A stretch of DNA of 64,000 bases, taken from contig CAVZHA010000027.1 of NCBI GenBank assembly GCA_963774945.1, positions 1,798,001 through 1,862,000 on the forward strand, given 5' to 3'. This DNA comes from Trebonia sp963774945 (GTDB lineage Bacteria > Actinomycetota > Actinomycetes > Streptosporangiales > Streptosporangiaceae). A model generated the notes under the pieces. It made no database searches and was not told the origin of the DNA. It was given only the letters and a program-made list of their open reading frames with translations. Shown piece by piece: positions 53,248 through 63,659 of the stretch. The translations under genes and the position numbers were made by a program. Within the stretch, counting starts at the first letter, position 1. Each line of letters opens with the position of its first letter.

Positions 53248-54834
53248 TTGAGGAAGTCGGGGACATCCAGGTCGTCGTCCTCTTCGAAGACGACCGGGCG
53301 ACGACGCCCGGCGCTCACGTCGAAGACCGTGTCCTGCTTGCCCGCCCGCCCGGAGTCCTTCCAGCTGGCGGGCGCCCGCGGACGCGGCGTCGGCGTCGCG
53401 GTCGCGGTCGTCGCGCGGCCCGCGAGCCGTAGCCGCCGGCCGACTTGCCGTCGTAGTCCTCGTCGTCACCGTCGGGCGAGACGAACGAGACCGGGGATGG
53501 CACGTAGCCCGCCGAGGCGCCGTCGCCGCCCGTCTGGGCGGGGACGGCCGACGATCGGGTCGGCCAGGCTGCTGGCGCAGCGAGCTCGTGAACGGCGCCG
53601 GCTCGGCGCGGGGCGGGAGCAGGGCGGCGGCGGCCGGGGCCGCCGGGGCGGGCGACGAGGCGCCTGCGCCGCCCCAGGCGGCCGCGGCGCGAGGCGGCCG
53701 GCGATGCGGACGACCGCCGCTGAGCCGGCGGGCGACGTTCGTCGGACGGCGTGGACGGCGGCCCGCCCGGGCCGTCGACGGCGGCGCTGGCGAGCCGCCA
53801 CCGGACGAGCGGCGTCGAGTCCGCTGCCCGGACGAGCCGGGCGAGCGGCTCACGTGAGCGGGGCGGAGGCCGCCGCGGTTCGGCTGCGCCTCGTCGAACC
53901 CGGCCGCGATCACCGTCACCCGCACCTCGTCGCCGAGCGCGTCGTCGATGACCGCGCCGAAGATGATGTTGGCGTCCACCGCGGCCGAGTTGGCAACCAG
54001 CTGCGCCGCCTCGTTGATCTCGAACAGAGCCCGAGGTCGGAGCCGCCCTGGATGGACAGCAGGACGCCGTGCGCGCCGTCGATCGACGCCTCGAGGAGCG
54101 GCGAGGAGATCGCCATCTCGGCGGCGGCCACCGCGCGGTCGTCGCCGCGCGAGGAGCCGATGCCCATCAGCGCCGAACCCGCGCCGGACATGACCGACTT
54201 CACGTCCGCGAAGTCGAGGTTGATCAGGCCGGGGGTGGTGATCAGGTCGGTGATGCCCTGAACACCGGAGAGCAGCACCTGGTCGGCCGCCTTGAACGCG
54301 TCGAGCACGGACACGGACCGGTCGGAGATGGACAAGCAGCCGATCGTTCGGAATAACAATCAGCGTGTCGACCTCGGCCCGCAGCCGCTCGATCCCGGTC
54401 TCGGCCTGGACCGCGCGCCGCTTGCCCTCGAAGCCGAACGGGCGGGTCACCACGCCGATGGTCAGCGCGCCGAGCGAGCGGGCCACGTTGGCCACCACCG
54501 GGGCGCCGCCGGTGCCGGTGCCGCCGCCCTCGCCCGCGGTGACGAAGACCATGTCGGCGCCCTTGAGCACCTCTTCGATCTCCTCGCGGTGGTCCATCGC
54601 AGCCTGGGCGCCGACGTCCGGGTTCGCGCCGGCGCCGAGCCCTCGGGTCAGTTCCCTGCCGACGTCGAGCTTGACGTCGGCGTCGCTCATCAGCAAGGCT
54701 TGCGCGTCGGTGTTGATCGCGATGAACTCGACGCCCTTGAGTCCCTCTTCGATCATGCGATTGACGGCGTTAACGCCGCCCCCGCCGATTCCGACGACTT
54801 TGATGACCGCCAGATAGTTCTGCGGTGCTGCCAC
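53244..54834 (-). CDS. ftsZ: FtsZ cell-division GTPase (frameshifted)
   Basis: A tubulin-like protein that forms the division ring. Blocks: VVGIGGGGVNAVNRMIEEGL, the signature loop AGEGGGTGTGGAPVVANVAR, RAEVDTLIVIPNDRLL, AFKAADQVLLSGVQGITDLI, FADVKSVMSGAGSALMGIG and NEAAQLVANSAAVDANIIFG. A long Pro/Ala/Arg linker follows. The conserved C-terminal tail LDVPDFLK ends at TGA 53244. Shifts near 54335, 54030, 53850 and in the linker. About 525 residues. Confidence 0.95.
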
Positions 54835-55003
54835 GAGGAGGGTACCTTTCCGCTCGCTCTTTTACCTGCCCATCCCGACCCTTAGAGTTTCACCTTCAGG
54901 TTGAGATTTAGAGTTTTGTCTTCCTTACGATTGATAGGGACAGTAGGGTGGGGAGACATCGTGGTCAACTAGCCACGCGCGTAGATCCCCAGCGTGTCGC
55001 GTA

Positions 55004-55848
55004 TCACCGTGTGACCACGGTCCCCGGCGCGCTCACATTCATGTAGCTGACGCCGCTGCGGAGCAGGATCTGAAGCTCGCGGTTCTTGGCGGCGGCATTA
55101 CCCGGGTCGCCCCAGACGATCGTCTTGCCGCCCGTCCGCGGTCAGGGTCACCTGCTGCGATTCGGCGACCGAGCCGCCGCCCGACCCGGTCGGCACCTGC
55201 GGCGACCGACACGCTGCTGACCGTGCGCTCCAGCGAGGGCGCCAGCTCGGTCAGCACGGCCGAGACGGCGGCGACGCCGGGGTCGGCGCGCAGCGCGGCG
55301 CCCGACAGCGAGGTGGCGAAGCAGCGGCAGCGCCGGCGGGCTTGGCCGTCGCCATCCGCACGATCACCCCGGCCGGGTCGACCAGGTCGTAGCCGCCGTG
55401 CGCCATCCGCACCGCGAGCACCGGCACCCGCTCGGTGACCACGATCGCCACATGGTCGGGCCAGTCCACGCTCACGGTGGCGGAGGCCACCTGACGGATC
55501 GCCTCGACCCGCCGGGTCACCGCCCCGGCATCGACCCCGGACAGCGGCGTGCCCAGCGGGACGTCGGCCGCCTCGATGACGGCCGCGGCCGGGACGAGAT
55601 GGGTGCCGGTGACCGTGACCGACCGCACGACGAACACCCGGTTGCCGAGCAGCAGCCACGCGACCCCGGCGACGACGGCGACCGCCGGCCAGCGCGAAGA
55701 ACCCCGTCCGCCAGGGGTTGCGGCCTCTCCGGCGGCGGGCCCGGCCGGGCGGCGACGCCGCCGGGGGGACCGCGTCGGTTGTTGTGCCGGTCGTTGTGCC
55801 GGTTGTCGTGCCGGGACCCGGCCCGCCGCTCGGCGCCGGGCCGGTCAT
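55004..55848 (-). CDS. ftsQ: FtsQ/DivIB cell-division protein (frameshifted)
   Basis: About 281 residues. The cytoplasmic N-terminus has MTGPAPSGGPGPG and a Gly-Thr-Thr-Thr repeat (encoded by 12-nt units). One helix then precedes the POTRA domain FVVRSVTVTGTHLVPAAAVI. Next come WPDHVAIVVTERVPVLAV and GGYDLVDPAGVIVRMA, and the C-terminus ends TYMNVS-type sequence at TGA 55004 in a shifted frame. Shifts lie near 55690, 55320, 55200 and 55140. It links FtsZ-ring to septal wall enzymes. The ATG overlaps the murC stop. Confidence 0.88.
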
Positions 55849-57398
55849 GGCGTGGTCGCCCCGGACGCCGCGATCTCGTCGAGCACCAGCGGTCCCATCT
55901 TGGTGATGTCGCCCGCCCCCATGGTCAGCACCAGGTCGCCCGGCTTGGCGATCGCGGCGACGACGGCCGGGCACGTCGGCGAAGTCGGGCACGTACCGGG
56001 CCGCGCCGCCCGGCACCGCGTCGGCGACGAGCCTGCCGGTCACCCCCGGTTCCGGGTCCTCGCGGGCCGCGTACACGTCGAGCACCACCGCCTCGTCCGC
56101 GAGCCCGAGGGCGGCGCCGAACTCGGCCGCGAAGATCCTCGTCCGGCTGAACAGGTGCGGCTGGAAGACCGCGATGACCCGGCCGCCGTCGGCGGTGATG
56201 TCACGCGCCGCGCGCAGGTCGGCGGCGAGCTCGGTCGGGTGGTGGGCGTAGGTGTCGAGGACCCGGACGCCGCGGGCCTCGCCCTTGGGCTCGAGCCGCC
56301 GGGCGGCGCCGCGGTAGCTGGCCAGGGCCGTCGCGGCCCGCCCGGGCTCGATCCCGAGCTCCACCGCGGCGGCGAAGGCGGCGGCCGCGTTCAGCGCGTT
56401 GTGCCGTCCCGGCACCCGCAGCTGAAGATCAACATCGATTGTCCCGAACGGTCCCTGGCGGCTCTGGCGGGCCGACGGCTCCGTCCCGGCGGGGCCGGCC
56501 GCCTCGGGCAGTGGGCCGGCCGCCTCGGGCAGTGGCCGGCCGCCTCGGGCGCGCTGCCCTGGTCGGCGTGCAGGTGGAACGATGCCTGCATCCCGCTGGT
56601 CGTGACGTCGGCGATCCGGTAGTCCGCGTCGGCTGATTCGCCGTAGCTGACTACCCGCAGCCCCAGCGCGCGGGCTTGGCTGGCGAGGTCGCGCGTGCCG
56701 GAGTCGTCCGCGCAGGTCACCAGCAGGCCGCCGGGCTTGACCCGGCTGAGGAAGGCGGCGAACGAGGCCCGGTAGGCCGCCTCGGTCCCGTAGTTGTCCA
56801 GGTGGTCGGCGTCGACGTTGGTGACCACGGCCACATCCGGCGAGTACATCAGGAACGAGCCGTCGCTCTCGTCCGCCTCGGCGACGAAGAAGGGGCCGTC
56901 GCCGTCGGCCGCGCCGACGCCGGTGGCCGCGAGCACGCCGCCGATCGCGTAGGCGGGGTCCGCGCCGGCTGCGCTGGTCTCGATGAGCACGGTGGCGATC
57001 ATCGACGTGGTGCTGGTCTTGCCGTGGGTACCGGTCACCGCGATCACCCGGCGGCCGAACATCAGCGAGCCGAGCGCGGCCGCGCGGTGCACCACCCGCA
57101 GGCCCCGCCGGTTCGCCTCGACCAGCTCCGGGTTGTTCGCCCTGATCGCGCTGGACACGACGAGCGTGTCCGCGTCGCCGAGATGGCCGGCCGCGTGGCC
57201 GACGCAGACCCGGGCCCCGAGCGCTGCCAGCTCGGACAGCGCGACCGAGTCGGCGGTCGTGTCGCTGCCGGAGACTTCCACCCCGCGGGCCAGCATGATC
57301 CGGGCGATGCCGGACATCCCGGCGCCGCCGATGCCGGCGAAGTGCACTCGCCCGAGTTCCTCGAGCGGTACTGGTTCTGTTGGCGTCACCAGCGCCAT
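55845..57398 (-). CDS. murC: UDP-N-acetylmuramate-L-alanine ligase (frameshifted, with insertion)
   Basis: An ATP-grasp-like Mur ligase that adds L-Ala to UDP-MurNAc. It has HFAGIGGAGMSGIARIMLA, the P-loop VIAVTGTHGKTSTTSM, VAEADESDGSF, TNVDADHLDNYG, VPGRHNALNAAAA and DTYAHHPTELAADL. Between ASFHLHAD and the VPGRHN segment lie about 45 extra residues. They are three PEAAGP-type repeats from a 20-bp tandem unit, then a GPFGTIDVDL stretch on a copy of the dispersed repeat. Total about 518 residues, longer than usual. Shifts near 56525 and 55975. Confidence 0.92.
56424..56456 (+). repeat. dispersed A+T-rich repeat, copy inside murC
   Basis: GAAGATCAACATCGATTG then TCCCGAACGGTCCC. It matches the gltB copy (AAGATCAAnnT...CGAACGGTCCC). 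Translated, it reads in the murC frame as GPFGTIDVDL, so here the copy is tolerated in coding sequence. Confidence 0.6.
56493..56550. repeat. 20-bp tandem repeat inside murC
   Basis: Three units of GGCCGGCCGCCTCGGGCAGT (56493-56512, 56513-56533, 56534-56550; the last partial). They code for repeated PEAAGP in MurC. It lies about 40 nt from the dispersed-repeat copy. Confidence 0.7.
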
Positions 57399-59057
57399 CG
57401 CGCGTGTCCCCTCCCCGCCGCTATGACCGCGCCTGCCGGTGACGTCCCGGGCCCGGATTCGGGCTCGGGAGCGACGCGGCCGACCCGGGCGGACTCTGCG
57501 GGAGCCGGCCCTGGCCGGCAGGGCCTGCGGCGGCTGAGGGGCCCGCGGTGGCTGCGGGGCTGGGGCTGGGGCTGGGCGCGGGGCCGGCTGCCGGCGAGCG
57601 TCGGCTGGCGACCAGGCGTCGGACGGCGGCCAGCCCGCGCCCGGGCCGTTCCCGGCCTGGCGCTGGCCGCTCTCCTGCTGCTGGGGGCGGCCGGGTGCCC
57701 GGCTGCCTGCGGTCCGCGGCTGCCGAAGCCCGGCTGCTGCGGACCGCCTGGGCCCGGCTGCTGGGCGCCGCCCGCGCCCTGCTGGTGGCGGGTGGTGCGC
57801 GGAGTGAACAGGCTGCCTGGTTCTTCTGGGGCCGGGGCGGGCGGCTGCGGCGCCGGGGACGCCCACTGCCCGGCGGGCGCCGACGACGGCGCCGGGGCCG
57901 AGGCCGGGGCTGGGCGCGGGGTCGGCTGACTGCCGCCGGCCGGGTCCTGGCCGCCTGCGGCGACCCGGGCGGCCGCCTCGGCGGCGACGATGTCGATGAC
58001 CGCCTTCGCCAGCCAGCGGTCGGCGTCCTTCCTGCCCATCGCGGCGGCCGCCTCCGACATGCCGGCCACCTGGTCGATGTTGGTCAGCACCGGGAGCAGC
58101 GAGGTCTTGATCCAGTCGGCCGTCAGCTCCGCGTCGTCGACCAGCAGGCCGCCGCCGCGCTGCACGATCGGCAGCGCGTTCAGCCGCTGCTCGCCGTTGC
58201 CGTGCGGCAGCGGGACGTAGGCGGCGGGCAGGCCCACGGCGGTGAGCTCGGCGCACGTCATCGCGCCGCCCCGGCACAGCGCGAAGTCGGCGGCGGCGTA
58301 GGCCAGGTCCATCCGGTCCACGTAGGGCACGGCCACGTACGGCACCGGCCCGGGCGGCGCCTGGATCTCGTTCACGTGCTTGGGCCCGGTGACGTGCAGC
58401 ACCTGCACCCCGGCGCTGGTGATCGCGCCGACCGCGCCCGCGAGCGCCCGGTTGAGCGACACGGCGCCCTGCGAGCCGCCGGTGACGAGCAGCACCGGCA
58501 GGTCGGGCCGGAGCCCGAAGTGCGCTCGCGCCTTGTCGCCGAGCGCGAACCGGTCGAGCTCGGCGATCTGCCGCCTGATCGGCAGCCCCAGGTACCTGCC
58601 GTTGCGCAGCTTGGTGTCCGGGTGGCCGGTGAAGACGTGCGTGGTGAGATGCGCGCCGAGCCGGTTGGCGATGCCGGCCAGCGGGTTCGCCTCGTGCACC
58701 ACGATCGGCACCTTGTGCCGCTTGGCCGCCAGGTACGCGGGCGTCGCCACGTACCCGCCGAAGCCCGACGAGGACGTCCGCGCCGACCCGGTCCAGGATC
58801 GTGCCCACGGCGTGCACCGCGCTGGCCAGCCGGCCGGGCACGGTGAGCAGCTGGGGCGTCACCGAACGGGGCAACGGCACCGCCGGGATCAGCTCAAGCT
58901 CGTAGCCGCGGAGCGGTACGAGCCTGGTCTCCAGGCCCCGCGCGGTGCCGAGGCACGTGACCTGAATACTGCTGTCGGCCTGCCGAAGCGCGTCGGCAAG
59001 CGCGAGAGCAGGCTCGATATGACCGGCTGACCCGCCGCCAGCTAGCACGACCCGCAT
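57386..59057 (-). CDS. murG: MurG glycosyltransferase with long Pro/Gln-rich tail (frameshifted)
   Basis: Adds GlcNAc to lipid I to make lipid II at the inner membrane face. It shows MRVVLAGGGSAGHIEPALAL, IVVHEANPLAGIANRLGA, LLVTGGSQGAVSLNRALAGA, DFALCRGGAMTCAELTAVGL and ALPIVQRGGGLLVDD. After about residue 375, where the enzyme normally ends, some 170 residues of Pro/Ala/Gln/Gly-rich sequence follow (QQGAGGAQQPGPGGPQQPG). A shift lies near 58755, and the tail end is uncertain. It runs 13 nt into murC. Confidence 0.92.
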
Positions 59058-59111
59058 CGCATCTGCTCCTCGCTCGTCGCCCGGCCGGTGTTACGCCGCG
59101 GCGCTGATCAT

Positions 59112-60470
59112 CTAAGTTCCGCGCTGCGTCCCCCGGCCAAGCCAGCTTAGAACGCGAGACCCCACGCCGGGGCCGCGTGCCGCCAATGCCTGGCTCGCTC
59201 CTGGTTCCCGCCGCGCAAACGACATGAGCATACCCAGACCGATCATCGTCACCAGCACTGATGACAGTCCCTGGGAGACCAGCGGCAGCGGCACCCCGGT
59301 AATCGGGAACACCCCGATCACCGCGCCGATGTTCACCACTGCCTGCATGACGATCCAGGCGGTGATCGTGGCGGCGGCCAGCCGGCTGAACGTGTCAGGG
59401 GCGCGACGCGCCACCCGAAGTCCGGCGTACGCAAGCCCACCGTACAGCGCGGTCACGCAGAGCGTGCCGACAAGGCCAAGTTCCTCGCCGATGATCGCGA
59501 AGATGAAGTCGCTCGAGTCCTCGGGCAGCCAGCCCCACTGCTCCTTGCTCGCGCCAAGGCCCGAGCCGAACAGGCCGCCGGACCCGAGCGCGTACTTCCC
59601 CTGGATGGGCTGCTGGTTGGTCCCGACCGGGTTGGTGTTGCTCCCGGGTGCAGGAAATCGCTCGATCCGGGCGGACCCGTAGCCCTCTGGCCACGATCAG
59701 CAGCACCAGCACCAGGCCCATCAGGATGAGCAGGGCGGCGAACACCCGCGTCGGTATCCCGGCGATCCACAGCAGCGCGAGCAGGATGACCAGCAGGATC
59801 GAGGTGGTGCCGAGGTCGTCGCCCGCCATCACCAGCAGCGCGAGCACGCCCGCGCCCGGCATCAGCGGGACCAGCAGGTGCCGCCAGTCGGCCAGCATGC
59901 CCAGCTTCTCCTTGCGGGCGAGCAGGTCCGCGCCCCAGACCGCGAGCGCCAGCTTGGCCAGCTCGGACGGCTGGAAGGTGATCGGGCCGATCGCGATCCA
60001 GCGGGCCACGCCGTTGTGCTTCACCGCGCACGCCCGGGATCAGCGTCAGCCCGAGGCCGATGACGGACACCGCCAGCAGCGGGTAGGCCATCGCCCGGAA
60101 CACCCGGGGCGACGAGCGCGCCATCAGCCACATGATCGGCAGGCCGACCACGATGCCGGCGACCTGCCACTCGAAGTCGTGGTACGGCGACTCGCCCTGG
60201 CTCAGGTCGATCACCGACCCGGTCGACAGCACCATCATCAGGCCGAGGCAGAGCAGCAGGGTGGTGATGCCGACGATCAGGTAGTACGACGTGAGCGGCC
60301 GGTCGAGCAGCGCCCGGGCGGCCCGCACCCGCTCGCGGAGCCCGGCCACGCCGCCGCCGAGCGGATCGCGCCACGGCCGGCGCCGGGCCGGCGTCCAGGC
60401 GCTCGGCGTCCTCGTCCTCGCCCGGCCCGAACCCGTCGTCAACCGCACTTCCACCCACGCGGACATACAT
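59112..60470 (-). CDS. ftsW: FtsW septal peptidoglycan polymerase (frameshifted)
   Basis: A SEDS-family multi-pass membrane glycosyltransferase. It has LTSYYLIVGITTLLLCLGLM, ARWIAIGPITFQPSELAKLA, HLLVPLMPGAGVLALLVMAG, YALGSGGLFGSGLGASKEQW, IGEELGLVGTLCVTALYGGL and GVPLPLVSQGLSSVLVTM. About 453 residues. An acidic N-terminus (VDDGFGPGEDEDAERLDAG) from ATG 60470 is joined by a shift near 60385; further shifts near 60025, 59680 and 59460. Its usual upstream partner murD is not here. Confidence 0.93.
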
Positions 60471-60664
60471 GCCATCTAGTGTCTGCGTTCGGCCCGCCCG
60501 CACCCGGAACATCCGCCGCGTGTCGCGCAACTCCACCGCATTCCCCGCCACGCATTGTTTCCGTTCGCCGGGCGTTGGCCTGGCACCTGGTCCGGCACGC
60601 GACGCGGACGGGTCTGCCTCGCGGCGACCGTCGGCGTTAGGGCTCTAAGTCAGTGACGATCTGG
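60471..60664. other. gap where murD would be expected
   Basis: About 190 nt with no gene or clear repeat. In standard dcw clusters murD precedes ftsW in the same direction. Here a plus-strand GH76 fragment follows instead, so a rearrangement or misassembly boundary probably lies in this gap. Confidence 0.45.
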
Positions 60665-61653
60665 GTAGCGCGGGCAACCGCGGCCGCCACGCGCTGCAGC
60701 GGTGGTATCGGCCGCGATCGGGTCGTGTGGCGATCGGCCGGCTGGTGGAATGCCGCCAACGCGCTGACCGCCTGGTGGACTACATGTCGCTTACCGGCGA
60801 TCGTTCGTACCTGCCGGTTGTCGCGCGCACATTCGACCGCGCCCCGGGGCGTCGGCGGCGCGGATTCATCAACGAGTTCTACGACGACTGCGGCTGGTGG
60901 GGACTGGCCTGGCTGTGCGCCTTCGACCTGACAGCCGATCGACGGTACCTGGGGGCGGCCGAGGACGTTCTTCCAGTACATGATCTACGGGCTGGGATGA
61001 CACGTTCGGCGGCGGCGTGTGGTGGTCCCGGCGGCGGGACTACAAGAACGCGATCACCAATGAGCTGTTCGGCCTGCTGGCCGCGCGCCTTTACCTGCGC
61101 ACGGAGCGACCAGGCTACCTCTCCTGGGCGCACCTGCTGCTGGGAGTGGTTCGCCGCCAGCGACCTGATCGGACCGTCCGGCCTAGTCAACGACGGCCTG
61201 TCTGCGGCGGGCAAGAACAACGGCGGCACCACCTGGACCTACAACCAGGGCGTGGTGCTCGGCTGGCTGGCCGACCTGCACGCGGCGACTTCGGATCGCT
61301 CCTACTTGTCGACTGGGCTGGTCACGGCGGGAGCGGCGCTGCGCTCGCTGACCTTCGACGGGATCTTGACGGAGCTGGGGCGCGGCGCCCCCAGCGGAGA
61401 CCTCGTGCAGTTCAAGGGCATCTTCGCGCGAAGCCTGCGGGCGTTCGCGGCCGTCGCGACGGTCCCGGGCTACCGTCGAGTTCACGCTGGCGAACGCCTC
61501 GTCCGCGTGGGACCGGGCGCGGAACGCTGTCGGACCAGTTCGGCTACCGCTGGCAGGGCCCGTTCGACCGCGCCGACGCCGGCCGCCAGTCCGTCCGCGC
61601 TTGACCTGCTGAACTCCGCGATCGGCATCGCCGCGGGGCCCGACTATCACTGA
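60665..61653 (+). pseudogene. glycoside hydrolase family 76 fragment (5' truncated, frameshifted)
   Basis: An alpha-1,6-mannanase-like (alpha/alpha)6-barrel protein. It has GWWNAANALTA, the acidic pair in FINEFYDDCGWWGLAWL, WWSRRRDYKNAITNELFGLL, NNGGTTWTYNQGVVLGWLAD and FGYRWQGPFDRADAGRQS. TGA at 61651. No signal peptide or upstream sequence is seen: similarity begins at about LQRWYRPRSG, so 40-60 N-terminal residues are absent. Shifts near 60750, 60965, 61145, 61480 and 61530. It overlaps the opposing gene by 3 nt. Confidence 0.7.
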
Positions 61654-63130
61654 ATCTCGGTGAGGAGGTTCTTGTGCCAGACGATGATCGTGTAGTCCTG
61701 GTATCGGTACACCTGCGCGGGCGAGCCGAACGACGCGCACGGCCTCCAGCTCGGTGATCGGATGCGGATCGGTCCCCGACGGAGGGTTGATGAAGCAAGA
61801 AATCCGCGTAGTGGGTGGCCGGGTCGAACGCGCTGACGTTCGTCTCCCATAGGTAGGGAGACGCATGCGCCCCGGTCAGCTGCACCGCCGCCAACTGGAC
61901 GGCTCCGCCGGTCTCGACCGTGATCGGGTTGGCCGCCCAGTATCCGGCGACGCCATCTGGTCAGGCCGTGCGCGGACAACCAGTTCCCCAGAGCCGGCGG
62001 TTCGCGACCGGACCGGCCGGTTGCGCTAGACGCCCACGCCCAGGGTGACTGCGTAACAGCCGATTAGCAACGGGAACCGACCATTGCAGGCGCAGTCGGG
62101 CCAGTGGGCCGACGCATCAGCGGCCCGGCCAAGCGGCCCCAGGGGCACGATCGAGTCGATCTCACGGAAGTTGGCGATCGGATCCGGGATGAAGACGCCG
62201 TAGGCCAGGAAATCGATAGACGATGGCGGCGGTCACGACCGCCCGATACGAGGTCGCCGCATGGGCCTGATCGCTGCGAATCCCAAGCGCCACCGCCGCT
62301 CACGACAAGAACCAAGCGCGGTCAGCCGGATGACAGCGAAGGCCGTCTGGAGGGCCTAGCTGAGGATGGGAACTGAACGCCGAACAAGGTACAGGCAGTC
62401 CCATGCAGCGCGCCAACGAAGTGCTCCCAGAGCGACCCGAAGCCGACGAACGTCGCAGGTATTCCGCTTACGGACCATCCGCCGACCGCCTTGATGATTC
62501 GGGGGGCAGCAAGTCCGATGACCGCCGAGCGCACAGCAGACGGCGATGCAGCAGTCGCTCCTGACGGTATTCAGGGCGCGTGATACTGAATCTGCATCTG
62601 AGCAGAGCAAACAGCGATCAGCGGCGCGACCCCGATCAGCCAGGGTGAGCTGATCGCTAACGAACCGCGGCCGACAACACAACGACCACGATGGCGAGCT
62701 TTCCTGTAGCTGCAGTGAGCGGGCTTCGAATCAGAAGCAACAGCAGCAGAATCGGCACCGCGCTGCCGGTGTGATCTGGGTTCGTCAGCAGAGTTCTCTG
62801 ATCAACAGCGACTGGGGCCAGCGCTACCCCGGCCGCAGATGGCCGCACGGACGAATCCCGCACGCCCAGCCGCGTCTCCCTTAGCGACAAGGACGACAAG
62901 CAGCAGGCACAGTGTGTACGTAAGCGCCGCGCAGATCTGCACAACGTCCGGTCGCAGGCCGCGAACCGCGACAACCAGCATGTACTCAGGGCAGTTCGGT
63001 CAGATAGAAGGATACGTCAGAAAGCTGCCATCCGCGCAACAGCAAATTACCGTGCAGCATGGCCGACGCCTGCAGTATGTTAGCCGCGCGGATTCGCCAC
63101 GTGTCGCCGACCACTTCTATCACGGGGACC
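61647..63130 (-). pseudogene. decayed large integral membrane protein (glycosyltransferase-like)
   Basis: Pieces in all three minus frames line up as one multi-pass protein. Upstream are LLLRGWQLSDVSFYLTELPE, YMLVVAVRGLRPDVVQICAA and the helix LTYTLCLLLVVLVAKG; then VAVDQRTLLTNPDHTGSAVP with ILLLLLLI, and later FVGFGSLWEHFVGALHGT. The soluble C-terminus has YLWETNVSAFDPATHYADFF and AQVYRYQDYTIIVWHKNLL. I recognise the layout from actinobacterial proteins of GT39-like design, without a firm family. Frames change every 100-200 nt and stops are common, and G+C is lower than elsewhere, so true decay is likely. The 5' end is approximate. Confidence 0.5.
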
Positions 63131-63493
63131 GGCGCAGGACGGCGAGCCCGCCGTTAGTCGTGTCTGTGCGGGCAGTCTGCAGTCTCAAGGTCGCGCAGCA
63201 ATCACTCCCTCAGTTTGGGCGTGTCCTCTCAAGCGCAGCACGTATGCATTCGCCAGGCCTCCGCGGACTCTCTTATTCCATTGCTACTGTCGTGGTGCCA
63301 GCCGTTACAGACGTGTCGAGGCCAAGCTCCGCACGTGGGTCATGAGGCGCAAGCGAGACCGCAATAACCGAAACGCCGACATACTTTGGAGTCCCGACAA
63401 GGCGGCCGCCTGCGATTCCGTTGCGTTCACAACTCATGATCGACAGGCGGCCGCCGGATCGCCACACCAGAGATGTCACGCGCGGCGATGCAA
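63131..63493. other. low-G+C stretch without recognised gene
   Basis: No supportable gene. Base composition is nearer 57% G+C. Two GCGGCCGCC blocks (near 63400 and 63448) are inverted-repeat-like. It may be remains of the membrane-protein promoter region or mobile-element debris. Confidence 0.4.
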
Positions 63494-63631
63494 TTAAGAC
63501 ACTGGGGCGCAGACCTCAGTAAGCTCTAGATACACACCGCTCTTATACTGCCAGACAATAGCGCAGTAGTTGCCGGTCGGCACATTGGAATCATTCAGGC
63601 TCTGTCTCGCTGTGTTATTTCCTATTGCGTT
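63494..63631 (-). pseudogene. fragment of a small secreted-type protein
   Basis: A minus-strand frame reads about 45 residues, with RNAIGNNTARQSLNDSNVP and GNYCAIVWQYKSGVYLEL, ending at TAA 63494. The residue mix differs from the genome's usual out-of-frame sequence and resembles the C-terminus of an extracellular protein. It abuts the IS66 gene and has no start, so it was probably cut by the insertion. Confidence 0.3.
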
Positions 63632-63659
63632 GCGTGACTGGCGGCGGGCGGGGTTGTGC

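Noticed and set aside
52201..54261. A 686-codon plus-strand open frame
   Set aside because: Arg/Pro-rich and without motifs; antisense to ftsZ, yggS and sepF.
62839..63345. A 168-residue plus-strand protein
   Set aside because: No motif and no Shine-Dalgarno. The minus strand codes for recognisable membrane helices there.
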